Shown here: positions 17,264 through 26,123 of the stretch, piece after piece
Position numbering within the stretch: position 1 is the first letter of the stretch
Layout of the letters: each line of letters begins with the position of its first letter
Assembly (NCBI GenBank): GCA_902530635.1
Contig: CACABC010000001.1
Span: 130,582-194,581 of the forward strand
Source: an uncultured Pelagibacteraceae bacterium
Lineage (GTDB): Bacteria > Pseudomonadota > Alphaproteobacteria > Pelagibacterales > Pelagibacteraceae
Direction: 5' to 3'
DNA: 64,000 bases
The notes under the pieces: generated by a model
Database searches by the model: none
The model's input: only the letters and a program-made list of their open reading frames with translations
What the model was told of the DNA's origin: nothing
Program-made: the position numbers and the translations under genes

Positions 17264-17277
17264 GATATTATAAATCT

Positions 17278-17793
17278 ATGAATAAACCAGAAAAAAAAGG
17301 TAATAGACGAGACTTTATTTTTACAGCTAGCTACACAGTTGGTGCAATAGGTATAGGTGCAACTCTCTGGCCCTTAATTGATCAGATGAACCCAGATACC
17401 TCTGTTAAAGCTTTAGCATCAACAGAAGTTGATATAAGCCAAATTGAACCGGGAAAGTCTGTTACTGTTTTATGGAGAGGAAAACCAGTTTTTATTAAAA
17501 GAAGAACACAAGAAGAAATAGTAGAAGCTCAATCGGTAAATTTAAAAGAACTTCCTCATCCTGAGAAAGACCAGGATAGAGCAAAAAAACCTGAATGGTT
17601 AGTGATGCTAGGAATTTGTACACATCTAGGATGCGTACCTCTGTCAGACAAGGGAGAATATAATGGTTGGTTTTGTCCTTGTCATGGATCACATTATGAT
17701 ACATCAGGAAGAATTAGAAAAGGCCCAGCCCCAACTAATATGGAAATTCCCAAATATACTTTTATTGACGATAATACAATTAAGATTGGATAA
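17278..17793 (+). CDS. petA: Ubiquinol-cytochrome c reductase Rieske iron-sulfur subunit
   Basis: Rieske 2Fe-2S subunit of cytochrome bc1, passing electrons from ubiquinol to cytochrome c1. The N-terminus has a twin-arginine motif (GNRRDF) followed by a membrane anchor (TASYTVGAIGIGATLWPLI). The cluster ligands are in CTHLGC and CPCHGSHYD. At 171 residues it is of normal length. It is first in the petABC operon, with 6 nt to petB. Confidence 0.97.
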   Translation: MNKPEKKGNRRDFIFTASYTVGAIGIGATLWPLIDQMNPDTSVKALASTEVDISQIEPGKSVTVLWRGKPVFIKRRTQEEIVEAQSVNLKELPHPEKDQDRAKKPEWLVMLGICTHLGCVPLSDKGEYNGWFCPCHGSHYDTSGRIRKGPAPTNMEIPKYTFIDDNTIKIG

Positions 17794-17799
17794 AAAAAT

Positions 17800-19056
17800 A
17801 TGAGCGAAAATTATGTTCCAAGTTCAAAATTCGGTAAATGGTTTAACGATAGACTTCCGCTATTAACATTAAGCAAGCATTTAACAGATTATCCTACACC
17901 TAAAAATTTAAATTATTGGTGGACTTTTGGTGGGATTTTAACTTTTTGCTTAATCTCACAAATTATTACAGGAATAGTTTTAGGTATGCACTACGTTGCT
18001 CATGCTGATATGGCATTCAATAGTATTGAACATATTATGAGAGACGTAAATTATGGATGGTTAATAAGATATATTCACAGCAATGGTGCTTCCATGTTTT
18101 TTTTAGCGGTATATATCCATATATTTAGATCTCTTTTCTACGGATCATATAGATCACCAAGAGAAATAATTTGGATACTTGGAATGTTAATTTACCTTTT
18201 GATGATGGCAACAGCTTTTATGGGTTATGTTTTGCCTTGGGGTCAAATGAGTTTCTGGGGAGCAACCGTAATAACAAATTTATTTAGTGCTATACCTTTG
18301 GTGGGAGAAAGTATTACAACTTGGTTATGGGGAGGTTACTCCGTAGATAATCCTACTTTGACTAGATTTTTTAGTCTTCATTATCTTTTTCCATTTTTAA
18401 TATTGGGATTAGTAGTTTTACATATATGGGCATTACACGTACCTGGCAATAACAATCCAATTGGTATCGATATTAAAAAACCATCTAAAGATACAGTTCC
18501 ATTTCACCCATACATTACTATCAAGGATTTATTTGCTCTTCTGATTTTTATGATTATTTTCTCTGGCTTTATATTTTTTGCACCAAATATTCTTGGTCAC
18601 AGTGATAATTATATAGAAGCAAACCCACTAGTTACACCTAAGCACATTGTACCAGAATGGTACTTATTACCTTTCTATGCAATCTTAAGAGCTGTACCAG
18701 ACAAACTAGGTGGAGTAGTTTTAATGTTAGGTTCCATTTTTATTTTGTTGGCTTTACCCTGGTTAGACAGCAGTAAAGTAAGATCGACTGTTTTTAGACC
18801 GCTTTATAAAAAATTCTTTTGGTTGCTTGTAATTGATGTTTTAGCTTTAGGATATGTAGGTGCTATGCCTGCCGAAGGTATCTACTTATTAATTGCAAGA
18901 GTTGGAACGATTTATTATTTTGCGCACTTTTTGATTGTCCTTCCTCTACTAAGTAGGATAGAGAAAACTGAACCAGTACCCTTGAGCATTTCAGAACCAG
19001 TGTTAGGTGGTATGCTTAAACCTGAGATGGCTAGAATTGATAGGGAAAATGTGTAG
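17800..19056 (+). CDS. petB: Cytochrome b of the bc1 complex
   Basis: Membrane core of cytochrome bc1, holding hemes bL and bH and both quinone sites. The 418-residue protein has eight membrane segments, paired heme-ligand histidines in the second and fourth helices ([41 protein letters not shown]), and the Qo-site motif [13 protein letters not shown]. It is long enough to be the full bacterial form rather than the split b6 and subunit IV form. The end overlaps petC by 8 nt. Confidence 0.97.
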   Translation: MSENYVPSSKFGKWFNDRLPLLTLSKHLTDYPTPKNLNYWWTFGGILTFCLISQIITGIVLGMHYVAHADMAFNSIEHIMRDVNYGWLIRYIHSNGASMFFLAVYIHIFRSLFYGSYRSPREIIWILGMLIYLLMMATAFMGYVLPWGQMSFWGATVITNLFSAIPLVGESITTWLWGGYSVDNPTLTRFFSLHYLFPFLILGLVVLHIWALHVPGNNNPIGIDIKKPSKDTVPFHPYITIKDLFALLIFMIIFSGFIFFAPNILGHSDNYIEANPLVTPKHIVPEWYLLPFYAILRAVPDKLGGVVLMLGSIFILLALPWLDSSKVRSTVFRPLYKKFFWLLVIDVLALGYVGAMPAEGIYLLIARVGTIYYFAHFLIVLPLLSRIEKTEPVPLSISEPVLGGMLKPEMARIDRENV

Positions 19057-19834
19057 TCTAAAGGCACGTTTTATAATTATTTCGATTATATTTTTATCAA
19101 TTACCTTTAGCAGCGTTAGGTCAGAGGAAAAAACAAAACTTATACAGGTTGATTGGTCGTTTAAAGGTATTACAGGAAAATTCGATAGATCTTCACTACA
19201 AAGAGGTTATCAAGTTTATGCAGAGGTCTGTGCTTCGTGCCATTCGATGAACTTAGTAAGCTATAGAAATTTGGGTGAACCAGGTGGACCAGAATTTTCT
19301 TTAGAACAAGTCAAAGCAATTGCTGCAAATTTTGAGGTAGAAGACGGACCTAATGCAGATGGTGAAATGTTTACAAGACCAGGTAGACCTTCCGATAAAT
19401 TTGTCTCTCCATATCCTAACGTTCAAGCAGCAACAGCTGCAAATGGAGGCGCTTATCCTCCTGATATGTCAGTATTAGTTAAAGCACGTAAGGGAGATTC
19501 AAATTATATTTACTCAGTTTTAATGGGTTACGAAGATGCACCAGCAGATTTTCAATTGGATGATGGTGTCTATTACAATAAATATATGGACGGAAAAAAA
19601 ATTAAAATGTCAAACCCATTATCTGATGGAATAGTTACTTATGCTGATGGAACTCCAGCTACTGAGTCTCAAATGGCAAAGGATGTAACAACATTTCTTA
19701 CTTGGACGGCTGAGCCTCATTTAGAAAGAAGACATAAAATGGGAGTTAAAGTTGTAATCTTCTTATCTATTTTTAGCTTACTAGTTTACTTAAGTATGAA
19801 AAGAATTTGGTCAAGGATTGACTCTGAAAAATAA
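19049..19834 (+). CDS. petC: Cytochrome c1
   Basis: Heme c subunit of cytochrome bc1. It has a signal peptide (residues 1 to about 25), the heme-binding motif CASCH within [20 protein letters not shown], a distal Met ligand candidate near KIKMSNPL, and a C-terminal membrane anchor ([20 protein letters not shown]). The ORF track begins at 19007; I use the ATG at 19049 because a signal peptide follows directly and it overlaps the petB stop by 8 nt (ATGTGTAG), typical coupling. The 3' end overlaps the convergent ychF by 24 nt. Confidence 0.95.
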   Translation: MCSLKARFIIISIIFLSITFSSVRSEEKTKLIQVDWSFKGITGKFDRSSLQRGYQVYAEVCASCHSMNLVSYRNLGEPGGPEFSLEQVKAIAANFEVEDGPNADGEMFTRPGRPSDKFVSPYPNVQAATAANGGAYPPDMSVLVKARKGDSNYIYSVLMGYEDAPADFQLDDGVYYNKYMDGKKIKMSNPLSDGIVTYADGTPATESQMAKDVTTFLTWTAEPHLERRHKMGVKVVIFLSIFSLLVYLSMKRIWSRIDSEK

Positions 19835-20884
19835 AACATCTCCATCTTTTACTAAATAATCTTTTCCTTCTAATCTAAGTTTTCCATTTTCTTTAGCTTT
19901 TTCAAAACTTCCATATTTTTCAAAATCATTGTAGGAGACTGCTTCAGCTCTAATAAATTTTTTTTCGAAATCTGTGTGTATTACCGCAGCAGCCTTAGGT
20001 GCAACAGTATTTTTTTTTATAGTCCATGCTCTTGTTTCCTCAGGCCCTGAAGTAAAAAAAGTGTTGAGATCAAGTAATTCATAACCAGTATTTATCAGCT
20101 TATTAAGACCAGTTTTTTCTAAGCCAATATTTTTCATGTACATCTCTTTTTCTTCAGATTTTAAGTCAGTTATTTGATCTTCAATATCAGCACATATTAT
20201 AACAAATTTTTCATCAGGATATTTTTCTTTTAAAATTTTTGTGTAGTTATTTCCTGCTTTGACATTTGTTTCATCAACATTACAAACTATTATGTATGGT
20301 TTAATTGAAATTAAGCCTAAATCTCTTAAAATTTTATATTTTTCGGTATTCGTGTAATCTTTAAGAGCACCACCACTATTTAGTTTTTTGTGTACTTCTT
20401 CTAGCAACATTATATCTTTATCAGACATCTTTTTTTTTGCATTTTTTTCGAGTTTTTTTTCCAAAATACCAATATCAGATAAAATAATTTCAGTTTTAAT
20501 AGTTTCTAAATCACTAATAGGATCAATTTTTTTATTAACGTGCTGTATATTTGCTGAGTCAAAACACCTTACCAAATGTACAATTGCATCAACTTCTCTT
20601 ATGTGTGATAAAAATTTGTTACCAAGCCCTTCACCCTTAGAAGCACCTTTAACTAATCCCGCAATATCTACAAATGTTATGTTAGTGTTAATTTTTTTCC
20701 TTGATTTTGATAATTTGTGTAAAGTATTTATCCTATCGTCTGGGACGTCAACAATTCCAATGTTAGGATCTATCGTACAAAAGGGAAAGTTAGCAGCTTG
20801 AGCATTTTTAGAAGATGTTAAAGCATTAAACAAAGTTGACTTTCCAACATTTGGAAGCCCAACTATTCCACACTTAAATCCCAT
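19811..20884 (-). CDS. ychF: Redox-regulated ATPase YchF (Obg family)
   Basis: YchF/OLA1 is a ribosome-associated P-loop NTPase that prefers ATP. Seen: G1 GLPNVGKSTLFNALT at the N-terminus, G3 FVDIAGLVKGASKGEGLGNKFL, and a C-terminal TGS domain (FFTSGPEETRAWTIKKNTVAPKAAAVIH). G4 reads NVDE, the non-NKxD form that explains ATP preference in this family. At 357 residues it is full length. It overlaps pth by 11 nt in the alphaproteobacterial order prs-rplY-pth-ychF. Confidence 0.96.
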   Translation of the reverse strand: MGFKCGIVGLPNVGKSTLFNALTSSKNAQAANFPFCTIDPNIGIVDVPDDRINTLHKLSKSRKKINTNITFVDIAGLVKGASKGEGLGNKFLSHIREVDAIVHLVRCFDSANIQHVNKKIDPISDLETIKTEIILSDIGILEKKLEKNAKKKMSDKDIMLLEEVHKKLNSGGALKDYTNTEKYKILRDLGLISIKPYIIVCNVDETNVKAGNNYTKILKEKYPDEKFVIICADIEDQITDLKSEEKEMYMKNIGLEKTGLNKLINTGYELLDLNTFFTSGPEETRAWTIKKNTVAPKAAAVIHTDFEKKFIRAEAVSYNDFEKYGSFEKAKENGKLRLEGKDYLVKDGDVLFFRVNP

Positions 20885-21446
20885 TCAAATTTTGGTTTAC
20901 CTTGCTTGAAAAAGTATCCATCTTTTTATCAATTAAAGTTGGGATCATCTTAACAATATTTTCTGTTATATCTTTAATTTTATCTTCTTCATTGTCGCTG
21001 AAATCTTCCAATACATGAGCATCCACTTTTTTTCCATTTTTTGGATGGCCTATACCAATCCTAACTCTTGAGTAATCTTTTCCAATTGATTTATCTATTG
21101 ATTCTATTCCATTATGTCCTGCACTGCTTCCTCCAAATTTAGCTTTTACTTTTCCTAAATCAATATCCATATCATCGTGAAAAACGAATACATTTTTTGC
21201 GTCAATTTTAAAATAATCAATTAACTCTTTAATACAAACCCCAGAGTTATTCATAAAAGTCAAAGGCTTTATGGCATAAACTTTTTTATTATCAATATTT
21301 CCAGTTGTTAAAAGTCCTTTAAATTTTGGTTTTTGTTTTGAAAGACTAAATTGCTGATTGATTGCGTCAATAATTTTAAAACCAATATTATGTCTGTTGT
21401 TATTATTGTTTGGACCAGGGTTTCCTAAACCTACTAATAAAAGCAT
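20874..21446 (-). CDS. pth: Peptidyl-tRNA hydrolase
   Basis: Pth frees tRNA from dropped-off peptidyl-tRNAs. The 190-residue protein has the N-terminal LVGLGNPGPNNNNNRHNIGF with the catalytic His, PLTFMNNSG, and FVFHDDMDIDLGKVKAKFGGSSAGHNG, all Pth signatures. It starts 6 nt after the rplY stop and overlaps ychF by 11 nt, so these three are almost surely one transcript. Confidence 0.96.
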   Translation of the reverse strand: MLLLVGLGNPGPNNNNNRHNIGFKIIDAINQQFSLSKQKPKFKGLLTTGNIDNKKVYAIKPLTFMNNSGVCIKELIDYFKIDAKNVFVFHDDMDIDLGKVKAKFGGSSAGHNGIESIDKSIGKDYSRVRIGIGHPKNGKKVDAHVLEDFSDNEEDKIKDITENIVKMIPTLIDKKMDTFSSKVNQNLNGI

Positions 21447-21452
21447 ATAAAT

Positions 21453-22214
21453 TTATTTCTTCTCTTGTTTTTTTTCAGCGGGTTTTGCAGGTGCTTTTTT
21501 ATCACCAGCTGCCTCTTTTCCTTTTTCATCTTTTTTAGCAGCATCACCCTCTTTTGTTGGTACGGCAGATTCTTGTCCATCTGCTGCTGGAGTAGTCTCA
21601 CCATCAGCACCTTCAGCAAGTGTTTCTTCTGCAGGTTTTTCTGGTTCTTTAACAATTGTTGGTGCAGCTATAGTTGCAACAACAAAATCTCTATCAGTTA
21701 TTGTTGGCTTAGCATTTTCAGGAAGTTTAACTGATGATATTTTTATACTTGCTCCTATTTCTAAATTAGCTAAATCAATCTCAATACTTTCAGGAATATT
21801 TTCTGCGATACAACTAAGTTCAATTTTTCTTCTAACAATATTTAAAACTCCTCCACTTTTCAAGCCTGGACAATCTTTATTGTTTTTAAATATCACGGGA
21901 ATTTGTAAAATAATTCTTGAGCCTTTAGCAACTCTCATAAAATCTATATGTATCGGTTTGTCAGAAGTAACATGGTACGAAATGTCTCTAGGAATAACTT
22001 TTTCTGTTTTTCCGTCAATATCCAAATCAATTATTGTAGAAAGGAATGCATCTGATACTAAAATAGTTTTAAGACGTTTTTCCTCTATACTTATTTTTAA
22101 GTTTGGATTTTCACCACCATACAAAACTGCAGGTATAAATCCTTTTGCTCTAAGGGAATTTAATTCACCAGTAGTCTTGGAAACTCTCTTGGTAGCTTTT
22201 AAATTATTTATCAT
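21453..22214 (-). CDS. rplY: Ribosomal protein bL25 (CTC form)
   Basis: 5S rRNA-binding ribosomal protein of the long CTC/TL5 type. The first 90 residues are the L25 domain (TGELNSLRAKGFIPAVLYGG, HIDFMRV), residues 95-180 the TL5 beta domain (IPVIFKNNKDCPGLKSGGVLNIVRR). The last 65 residues or so are a low-complexity Ala/Lys/Glu tail, longer than in many relatives. It precedes pth by 6 nt. The tail is likely disordered; no function is assigned to it. Confidence 0.94.
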   Translation of the reverse strand: MINNLKATKRVSKTTGELNSLRAKGFIPAVLYGGENPNLKISIEEKRLKTILVSDAFLSTIIDLDIDGKTEKVIPRDISYHVTSDKPIHIDFMRVAKGSRIILQIPVIFKNNKDCPGLKSGGVLNIVRRKIELSCIAENIPESIEIDLANLEIGASIKISSVKLPENAKPTITDRDFVVATIAAPTIVKEPEKPAEETLAEGADGETTPAADGQESAVPTKEGDAAKKDEKGKEAAGDKKAPAKPAEKKQEKK

Positions 22215-22256
22215 TTGAATGGCAATTTATAACCCAACTTTGAAATAAAACAAGAG

Positions 22257-23189
22257 CTAATTAAACAAACTAGATACAGATGTCGAGTTTGAAATCCTTT
22301 TTATTGCTTCTGCCATGAGTTGAGCAATAGATAAAACTTCTATTTTACTAGCCTTTTTTATTTTTTTTGAATTGTCGATCGTATCAGTAATTATTAATTT
22401 CTTAATTTTTGATCTTTGTATTTTGTTTACTGCGTCTCCACTTAAAACTGCATGTGTAATAAATACGTGCACACTTCTTGCTCCTTTTTTTATCAAAGCA
22501 TCAGCAGCATTTATAATTGTTCCACCGCTGTCAATGATATCATCAATTATCATACAGTCTTTACCCCTAACATTACCAATAATATTCATAACTTTAGATT
22601 TACCCGGTTCTGGTCTTCTCTTATCAATAATAGCCAAGTCCGCATTTACTTTTGTTGCCAAACCTCTTGTTCTTTCAATTGCACCAGCATCTGGAGAAAC
22701 ACATATTAAATTTTTACTTTTAATATTTCTTCTAATGTATCTTGCAAATATTGGCGTAGTAAATAAATTATCTACAGGCATATCAAAGAAACCTTGAATT
22801 TGCCCCGCATGTAAATCTACTGTAACAACTCTATGTGCTCCTGCATTCGTTATTAAATTAGAAACAAGTTTTGCAGAAATTGAAGTTCTAGGGACAACCT
22901 TTCTGTCTTGTCTCGCATAACCGAAATAAGGAATAACTGCTGTAATATTTTTTGCGGACGATCTTCTTAGAGCATCTATACATAAAAGAAGTTCCATCAG
23001 ATTATCATTTGCTGGTGTCGCGCTTGACTGTATTACAAAAACACTATTACCTCTTATATTTTCATTTATTTCTACGTAGATTTCACCATCTGAAAATTTT
23101 TTTATGTTCGTATTTACAAGTTTTGTCTTGAGATATTTGGATATACTCTTACTTAATGAGGGATTGCTTGTTCCTGATAAAATTTTCAT
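22257..23189 (-). CDS. prs: Ribose-phosphate pyrophosphokinase
   Basis: Makes PRPP for nucleotides, histidine and tryptophan. Visible motifs: FSDGEIYVEI, RQDRKVVPRTSISAK, the DLHAGQIQGFFDMPVD block, and the PRPP-binding loop DCMIIDDIIDSGGTI. I start at the ATG at 23189 rather than 23210, since homology begins at MKILSGTSNP and an AAAGG ribosome site lies 7 nt before it. The protein is then 310 residues, the standard length. rplY follows 42 nt downstream. Confidence 0.95.
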   Translation of the reverse strand: MKILSGTSNPSLSKSISKYLKTKLVNTNIKKFSDGEIYVEINENIRGNSVFVIQSSATPANDNLMELLLCIDALRRSSAKNITAVIPYFGYARQDRKVVPRTSISAKLVSNLITNAGAHRVVTVDLHAGQIQGFFDMPVDNLFTTPIFARYIRRNIKSKNLICVSPDAGAIERTRGLATKVNADLAIIDKRRPEPGKSKVMNIIGNVRGKDCMIIDDIIDSGGTIINAADALIKKGARSVHVFITHAVLSGDAVNKIQRSKIKKLIITDTIDNSKKIKKASKIEVLSIAQLMAEAIKRISNSTSVSSLFN

Positions 23190-23230
23190 TAGGACACCTT
23201 TCTTATACATCCATTGGGATCTAGTTTCAA

Positions 23231-23998
23231 TTAATTTTGTAGATTAGTTTTCTTAATAACTGATATGCATCTTCCGTAGTCATTCTCCCCTAACTTTTTG
23301 GCCCTTCTGTGGCTAAAGTATTCTTTCTTATTGGCAAAGCTATCAATGTTAATGTTACCTATTTTATGTACTCCATAACTATTAAATTTTTTAATTACAA
23401 ATCCTCTCAAATCAAAATTAAATGAATCGTTTTCTTTTTTTAAAAAAAAAGAGTCATTTTCCACAGATTCTTCATTAAATTTTGAGTAAAAATCTTTTTT
23501 GACTTCATAACTCTCTTGAGCAATGCACGGACCTATACAAACGTCCAATTTTTTTGTATTTCCACCCATTTCTACAATTTTATTTAATGTATTGTCAATC
23601 ACTCCACTTACTGCTCCTTTCCAACCAGCATGAATACAGCCAATAATTTTTTTATCATTTTCATAAACTAAAATTGGAGCACAGTCAGCAGTCAGCACAC
23701 ATAATGCAAGCTCATAATTATTAGTCAGCATAGCGTCGGCATCGATCCTTTCAGAATTATTTTTACCATCTATAATTTGGACCTTACTACTGTGAGTTTG
23801 GTTCATTAGCATTAGCTGTTTTTTCTCAATATTAAAAGTTTTTGCAACAAATTCGAGGTTTTTTTGAACAATTTCTTTTTTATCTTTGCTACCAATTCCG
23901 CAATTCAAACTTTCATAAATACCTCTTGATGCTCCATTCTTTCTCGAAAAAAAACAGTGTTTTATATTATTATTTTTTAAATTATCTGAGTAAAACAT
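23231..23998 (-). CDS. pgeF: YfiH/LACC1-family multi-copper-fold enzyme (peptidoglycan editing factor or purine nucleoside enzyme)
   Basis: Members of this family (PF02578) act as purine nucleoside phosphorylases/deaminases and, in E. coli, as the peptidoglycan editing factor PgeF. The 255-residue protein has the metal-site signatures NQTHSSKV, LCVLTADCAPILVYE, GCIHAGWKGAVSGV and CIGPCIAQESYEV. It starts one base before the midA-like stop ends (shared base at 23998), so it is coupled to that gene. The lgt-midA-yfiH order is common in alphaproteobacteria. Substrate remains uncertain. Confidence 0.88.
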   Translation of the reverse strand: MFYSDNLKNNNIKHCFFSRKNGASRGIYESLNCGIGSKDKKEIVQKNLEFVAKTFNIEKKQLMLMNQTHSSKVQIIDGKNNSERIDADAMLTNNYELALCVLTADCAPILVYENDKKIIGCIHAGWKGAVSGVIDNTLNKIVEMGGNTKKLDVCIGPCIAQESYEVKKDFYSKFNEESVENDSFFLKKENDSFNFDLRGFVIKKFNSYGVHKIGNINIDSFANKKEYFSHRRAKKLGENDYGRCISVIKKTNLQN

Positions 23999-25062
23999 TA
24001 TTTAAATGCTAATGAAAAATTACAATTTTTATTTTTTGTAAAAATTACCTTAAAGTCTCTTCCCATCATATTTGGATTTATCAATCTATGTACTCTAGAA
24101 TATAAATCTTGTTTTTCCTTTTTCCCCATTTTATTGCCAGCTATTCTTATTCTTTCTAAAATACCCATTTTTTGTAAAAATTTACTTTGGCTAATTATAT
24201 CTTCAACTAATAATCCATTTGAGTTAAAATATTTTTTGTATAAGCTAAAATTTACCAAAGAAGTAATATCTGCATTTCCAATATTTTTTTTAATATCGTT
24301 AAATTTATGCTTCATTACTGATTGTAATGTATCAATATTATTTTCAGTTTTATATCCATAGTCAATAAAAAGAGCACCACCATTCAGTTTTTTTATTTTA
24401 CTACAAACTATGTTTAATTCTTTAAAACCATATTCTGGGTATTCAATTATACCGTTTCCATGAAGTAATTCATAATTTTTTAATTTACTAACCTGTATTT
24501 TTTGAGCCTTTTTAAATATGAAATCAATTTTATTTTTATTCAAGTAAGCATATTTTTCGTAAATATGATTATTAATTTTTCTAAATTGTTTTATTGGTAA
24601 TGCATCTAGAAATTCATTTCCAAAGAAAACAACTGGTCCTTTTTTAATTTTATCAAGATTTTTTATCCAAGAAACTTTTTCTGATATTATTCTATTTTTT
24701 TGAATTTTAATTAATTTTTCACTCTTTTCGTAAAGCATAATATTTAGACATTTACCAAATTCTGAAAAGTTTTTTATTGTTTTTAAAAGTGCTAAGCAAA
24801 AATCTCCATTTCCTGGTCCTAGTTCAACAAAATTTATTTTTTTAGGTTTACCTAAATTTTCCCAAAAACTAATAAGCCATATAGAAATCATCTCACAAAA
24901 AACATTAGAAATGTTAGGCGCAGTAACGAAATCGCCATTAATTCCAAAAGGATTTTTTTTTTGATAATAACCAAAGCTTTTATCGTAAAGCACTTTTTCT
25001 AAATAAGTATCAAGAGCAATTGATTTAGATTTTTTAAAAATTTTATTTATTTTTTTCATCAT
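23998..25062 (-). CDS. MidA/NDUFAF7-family SAM-dependent methyltransferase
   Basis: The family (DUF185, PF02636) includes mitochondrial NDUFAF7, which methylates an arginine of a complex I subunit. Here the N-terminal segment FGINGDFVTAPNISNVFCEMIS and the SAM-binding motif NFVELGPGNGDF are clear, followed by FFGNEFLDALPIKQF and GGALFIDYGY. Length of 354 matches the family. The start overlaps the lgt stop by 20 nt (or 17 nt if the second Met is used). A role in complex I assembly is inferred by homology only. Confidence 0.88.
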   Translation of the reverse strand: MMKKINKIFKKSKSIALDTYLEKVLYDKSFGYYQKKNPFGINGDFVTAPNISNVFCEMISIWLISFWENLGKPKKINFVELGPGNGDFCLALLKTIKNFSEFGKCLNIMLYEKSEKLIKIQKNRIISEKVSWIKNLDKIKKGPVVFFGNEFLDALPIKQFRKINNHIYEKYAYLNKNKIDFIFKKAQKIQVSKLKNYELLHGNGIIEYPEYGFKELNIVCSKIKKLNGGALFIDYGYKTENNIDTLQSVMKHKFNDIKKNIGNADITSLVNFSLYKKYFNSNGLLVEDIISQSKFLQKMGILERIRIAGNKMGKKEKQDLYSRVHRLINPNMMGRDFKVIFTKNKNCNFSLAFK

Positions 25063-25837
25063 TCATAAATTTTAATAACAAAAAGAAACCAAATAACATC
25101 ATTATAATACTTAAAATTGAACCCATAGAGAAATAGTTAAAAATATATCCCATATGATTATCTGGTTCTCTAAATTGTTCACAAATAATTCGAAAGAAAC
25201 TATAAAGCACAAGAAAAACTATTGAAATGAAACCATTAAAATTTTTTCTAAAGAAAATAAGCATGTTTAATATTAAAAATAATAAAATTCCTTCGAGTAA
25301 AGCCTCATAAATTTGTGAAGGATGCCTTGGTAAAGAGTCTATTTTTGGAAAAATAACTCCCCACGCTTTTTGAGTAGGAGATCCAAACAATTCACTATTT
25401 ATAAAATTCGATATTCTTCCTAAAAAAATTCCAATAGGCGCTACAGCTGAGATTGTATCAAAATAAATTTTATAATTAAGATTATTTTTTTTGGAAAAGA
25501 TGTAAGAACCCAAAGCTACACCTAAAAGTCCTCCATGAAAAGACATTCCCCCTTTCCATATTTTAAATATTTCTAAAATGTTATCGAAATAAAAAGTGGG
25601 ATTATAAACAAAAACATATCCAAGACGACCTCCTACAATTATACCAATAATTATATATCCAATTAAGTCATCAAATTTTGATAAATAAACCGACTGATCT
25701 TGACCAACTTGTTTAACTAAAATTATTTTTCCGTACCACCAGCCGATTAGAATGCCAAAAATATAAGCAAGTGAGTACCATCTGATTTGAATTAGTCCAA
25801 AGTCAATTAAAATTGGATCAAAATTATGTAGTATCAT
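25043..25837 (-). CDS. lgt: Prolipoprotein diacylglyceryl transferase
   Basis: Lgt attaches diacylglycerol to the lipobox cysteine of prolipoproteins in the inner membrane. The 264-residue protein has seven or so membrane segments and the signatures GGRLGYVFVYNP, MSFHGGLLGVALG and the Lgt signature GRISNFINSELFG, then RHPSQIYEALLEG. It is the first gene of the lgt-midA-yfiH run and diverges from the ubiK-like gene across 55 nt. Confidence 0.97.
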   Translation of the reverse strand: MILHNFDPILIDFGLIQIRWYSLAYIFGILIGWWYGKIILVKQVGQDQSVYLSKFDDLIGYIIIGIIVGGRLGYVFVYNPTFYFDNILEIFKIWKGGMSFHGGLLGVALGSYIFSKKNNLNYKIYFDTISAVAPIGIFLGRISNFINSELFGSPTQKAWGVIFPKIDSLPRHPSQIYEALLEGILLFLILNMLIFFRKNFNGFISIVFLVLYSFFRIICEQFREPDNHMGYIFNYFSMGSILSIIMMLFGFFLLLKFMNDEKNK

Positions 25838-25892
25838 TTAAATTTAATTTATCACAATTGAAATTAAATTACTTATAATTTAAAGTAGAAAA

Positions 25893-26123
25893 ATGAATAA
25901 TCCTGAAAAATTTTTAAAGATGATGTCTAGTTTAATTGAGGCAGGGGTTCTAACATCCCAAGATCTGACCAAAGCACTTTTAACATCGATGAAGTTTAAT
26001 AGAGAAAAAATAGCTAATAAATTAGATTTAGTAACAAGAGAAGAATTTATTGTACTCAAAAAAATAATTGAAAAACAACAAAAGGAGATTAATAAATTAA
26101 AGAAAAGAAAGTTAAAGAGGTAA
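25893..26123 (+). CDS. UbiK/YqiC-like accessory protein (BMFP domain)
   Basis: A 76-residue, helical, charged protein. It has the BMFP-type pattern: an amphipathic N-terminal half (residues 1-40) and a trimerising coiled coil with TREEFIVLKKIIEKQQKEINKL. UbiK proteins assist ubiquinone biosynthesis as membrane-associated accessory factors. Location divergent to lgt is common for this gene in alphaproteobacteria. The C-terminus is very basic (KLKKRKLKR). Its 3' end overlaps the convergent sensor kinase gene by 12 nt. Identification is by pattern and context. Confidence 0.75.
   Translation: MNNPEKFLKMMSSLIEAGVLTSQDLTKALLTSMKFNREKIANKLDLVTREEFIVLKKIIEKQQKEINKLKKRKLKR

Noticed and set aside
20388-20801. 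137-residue plus-strand ORF
   Set aside because: Lies fully inside ychF; antisense shadow.
22372-22797. 141-residue plus-strand ORF
   Set aside because: Lies inside prs, whose motifs are unambiguous; hydrophobic look comes from the reverse strand of a conserved gene.
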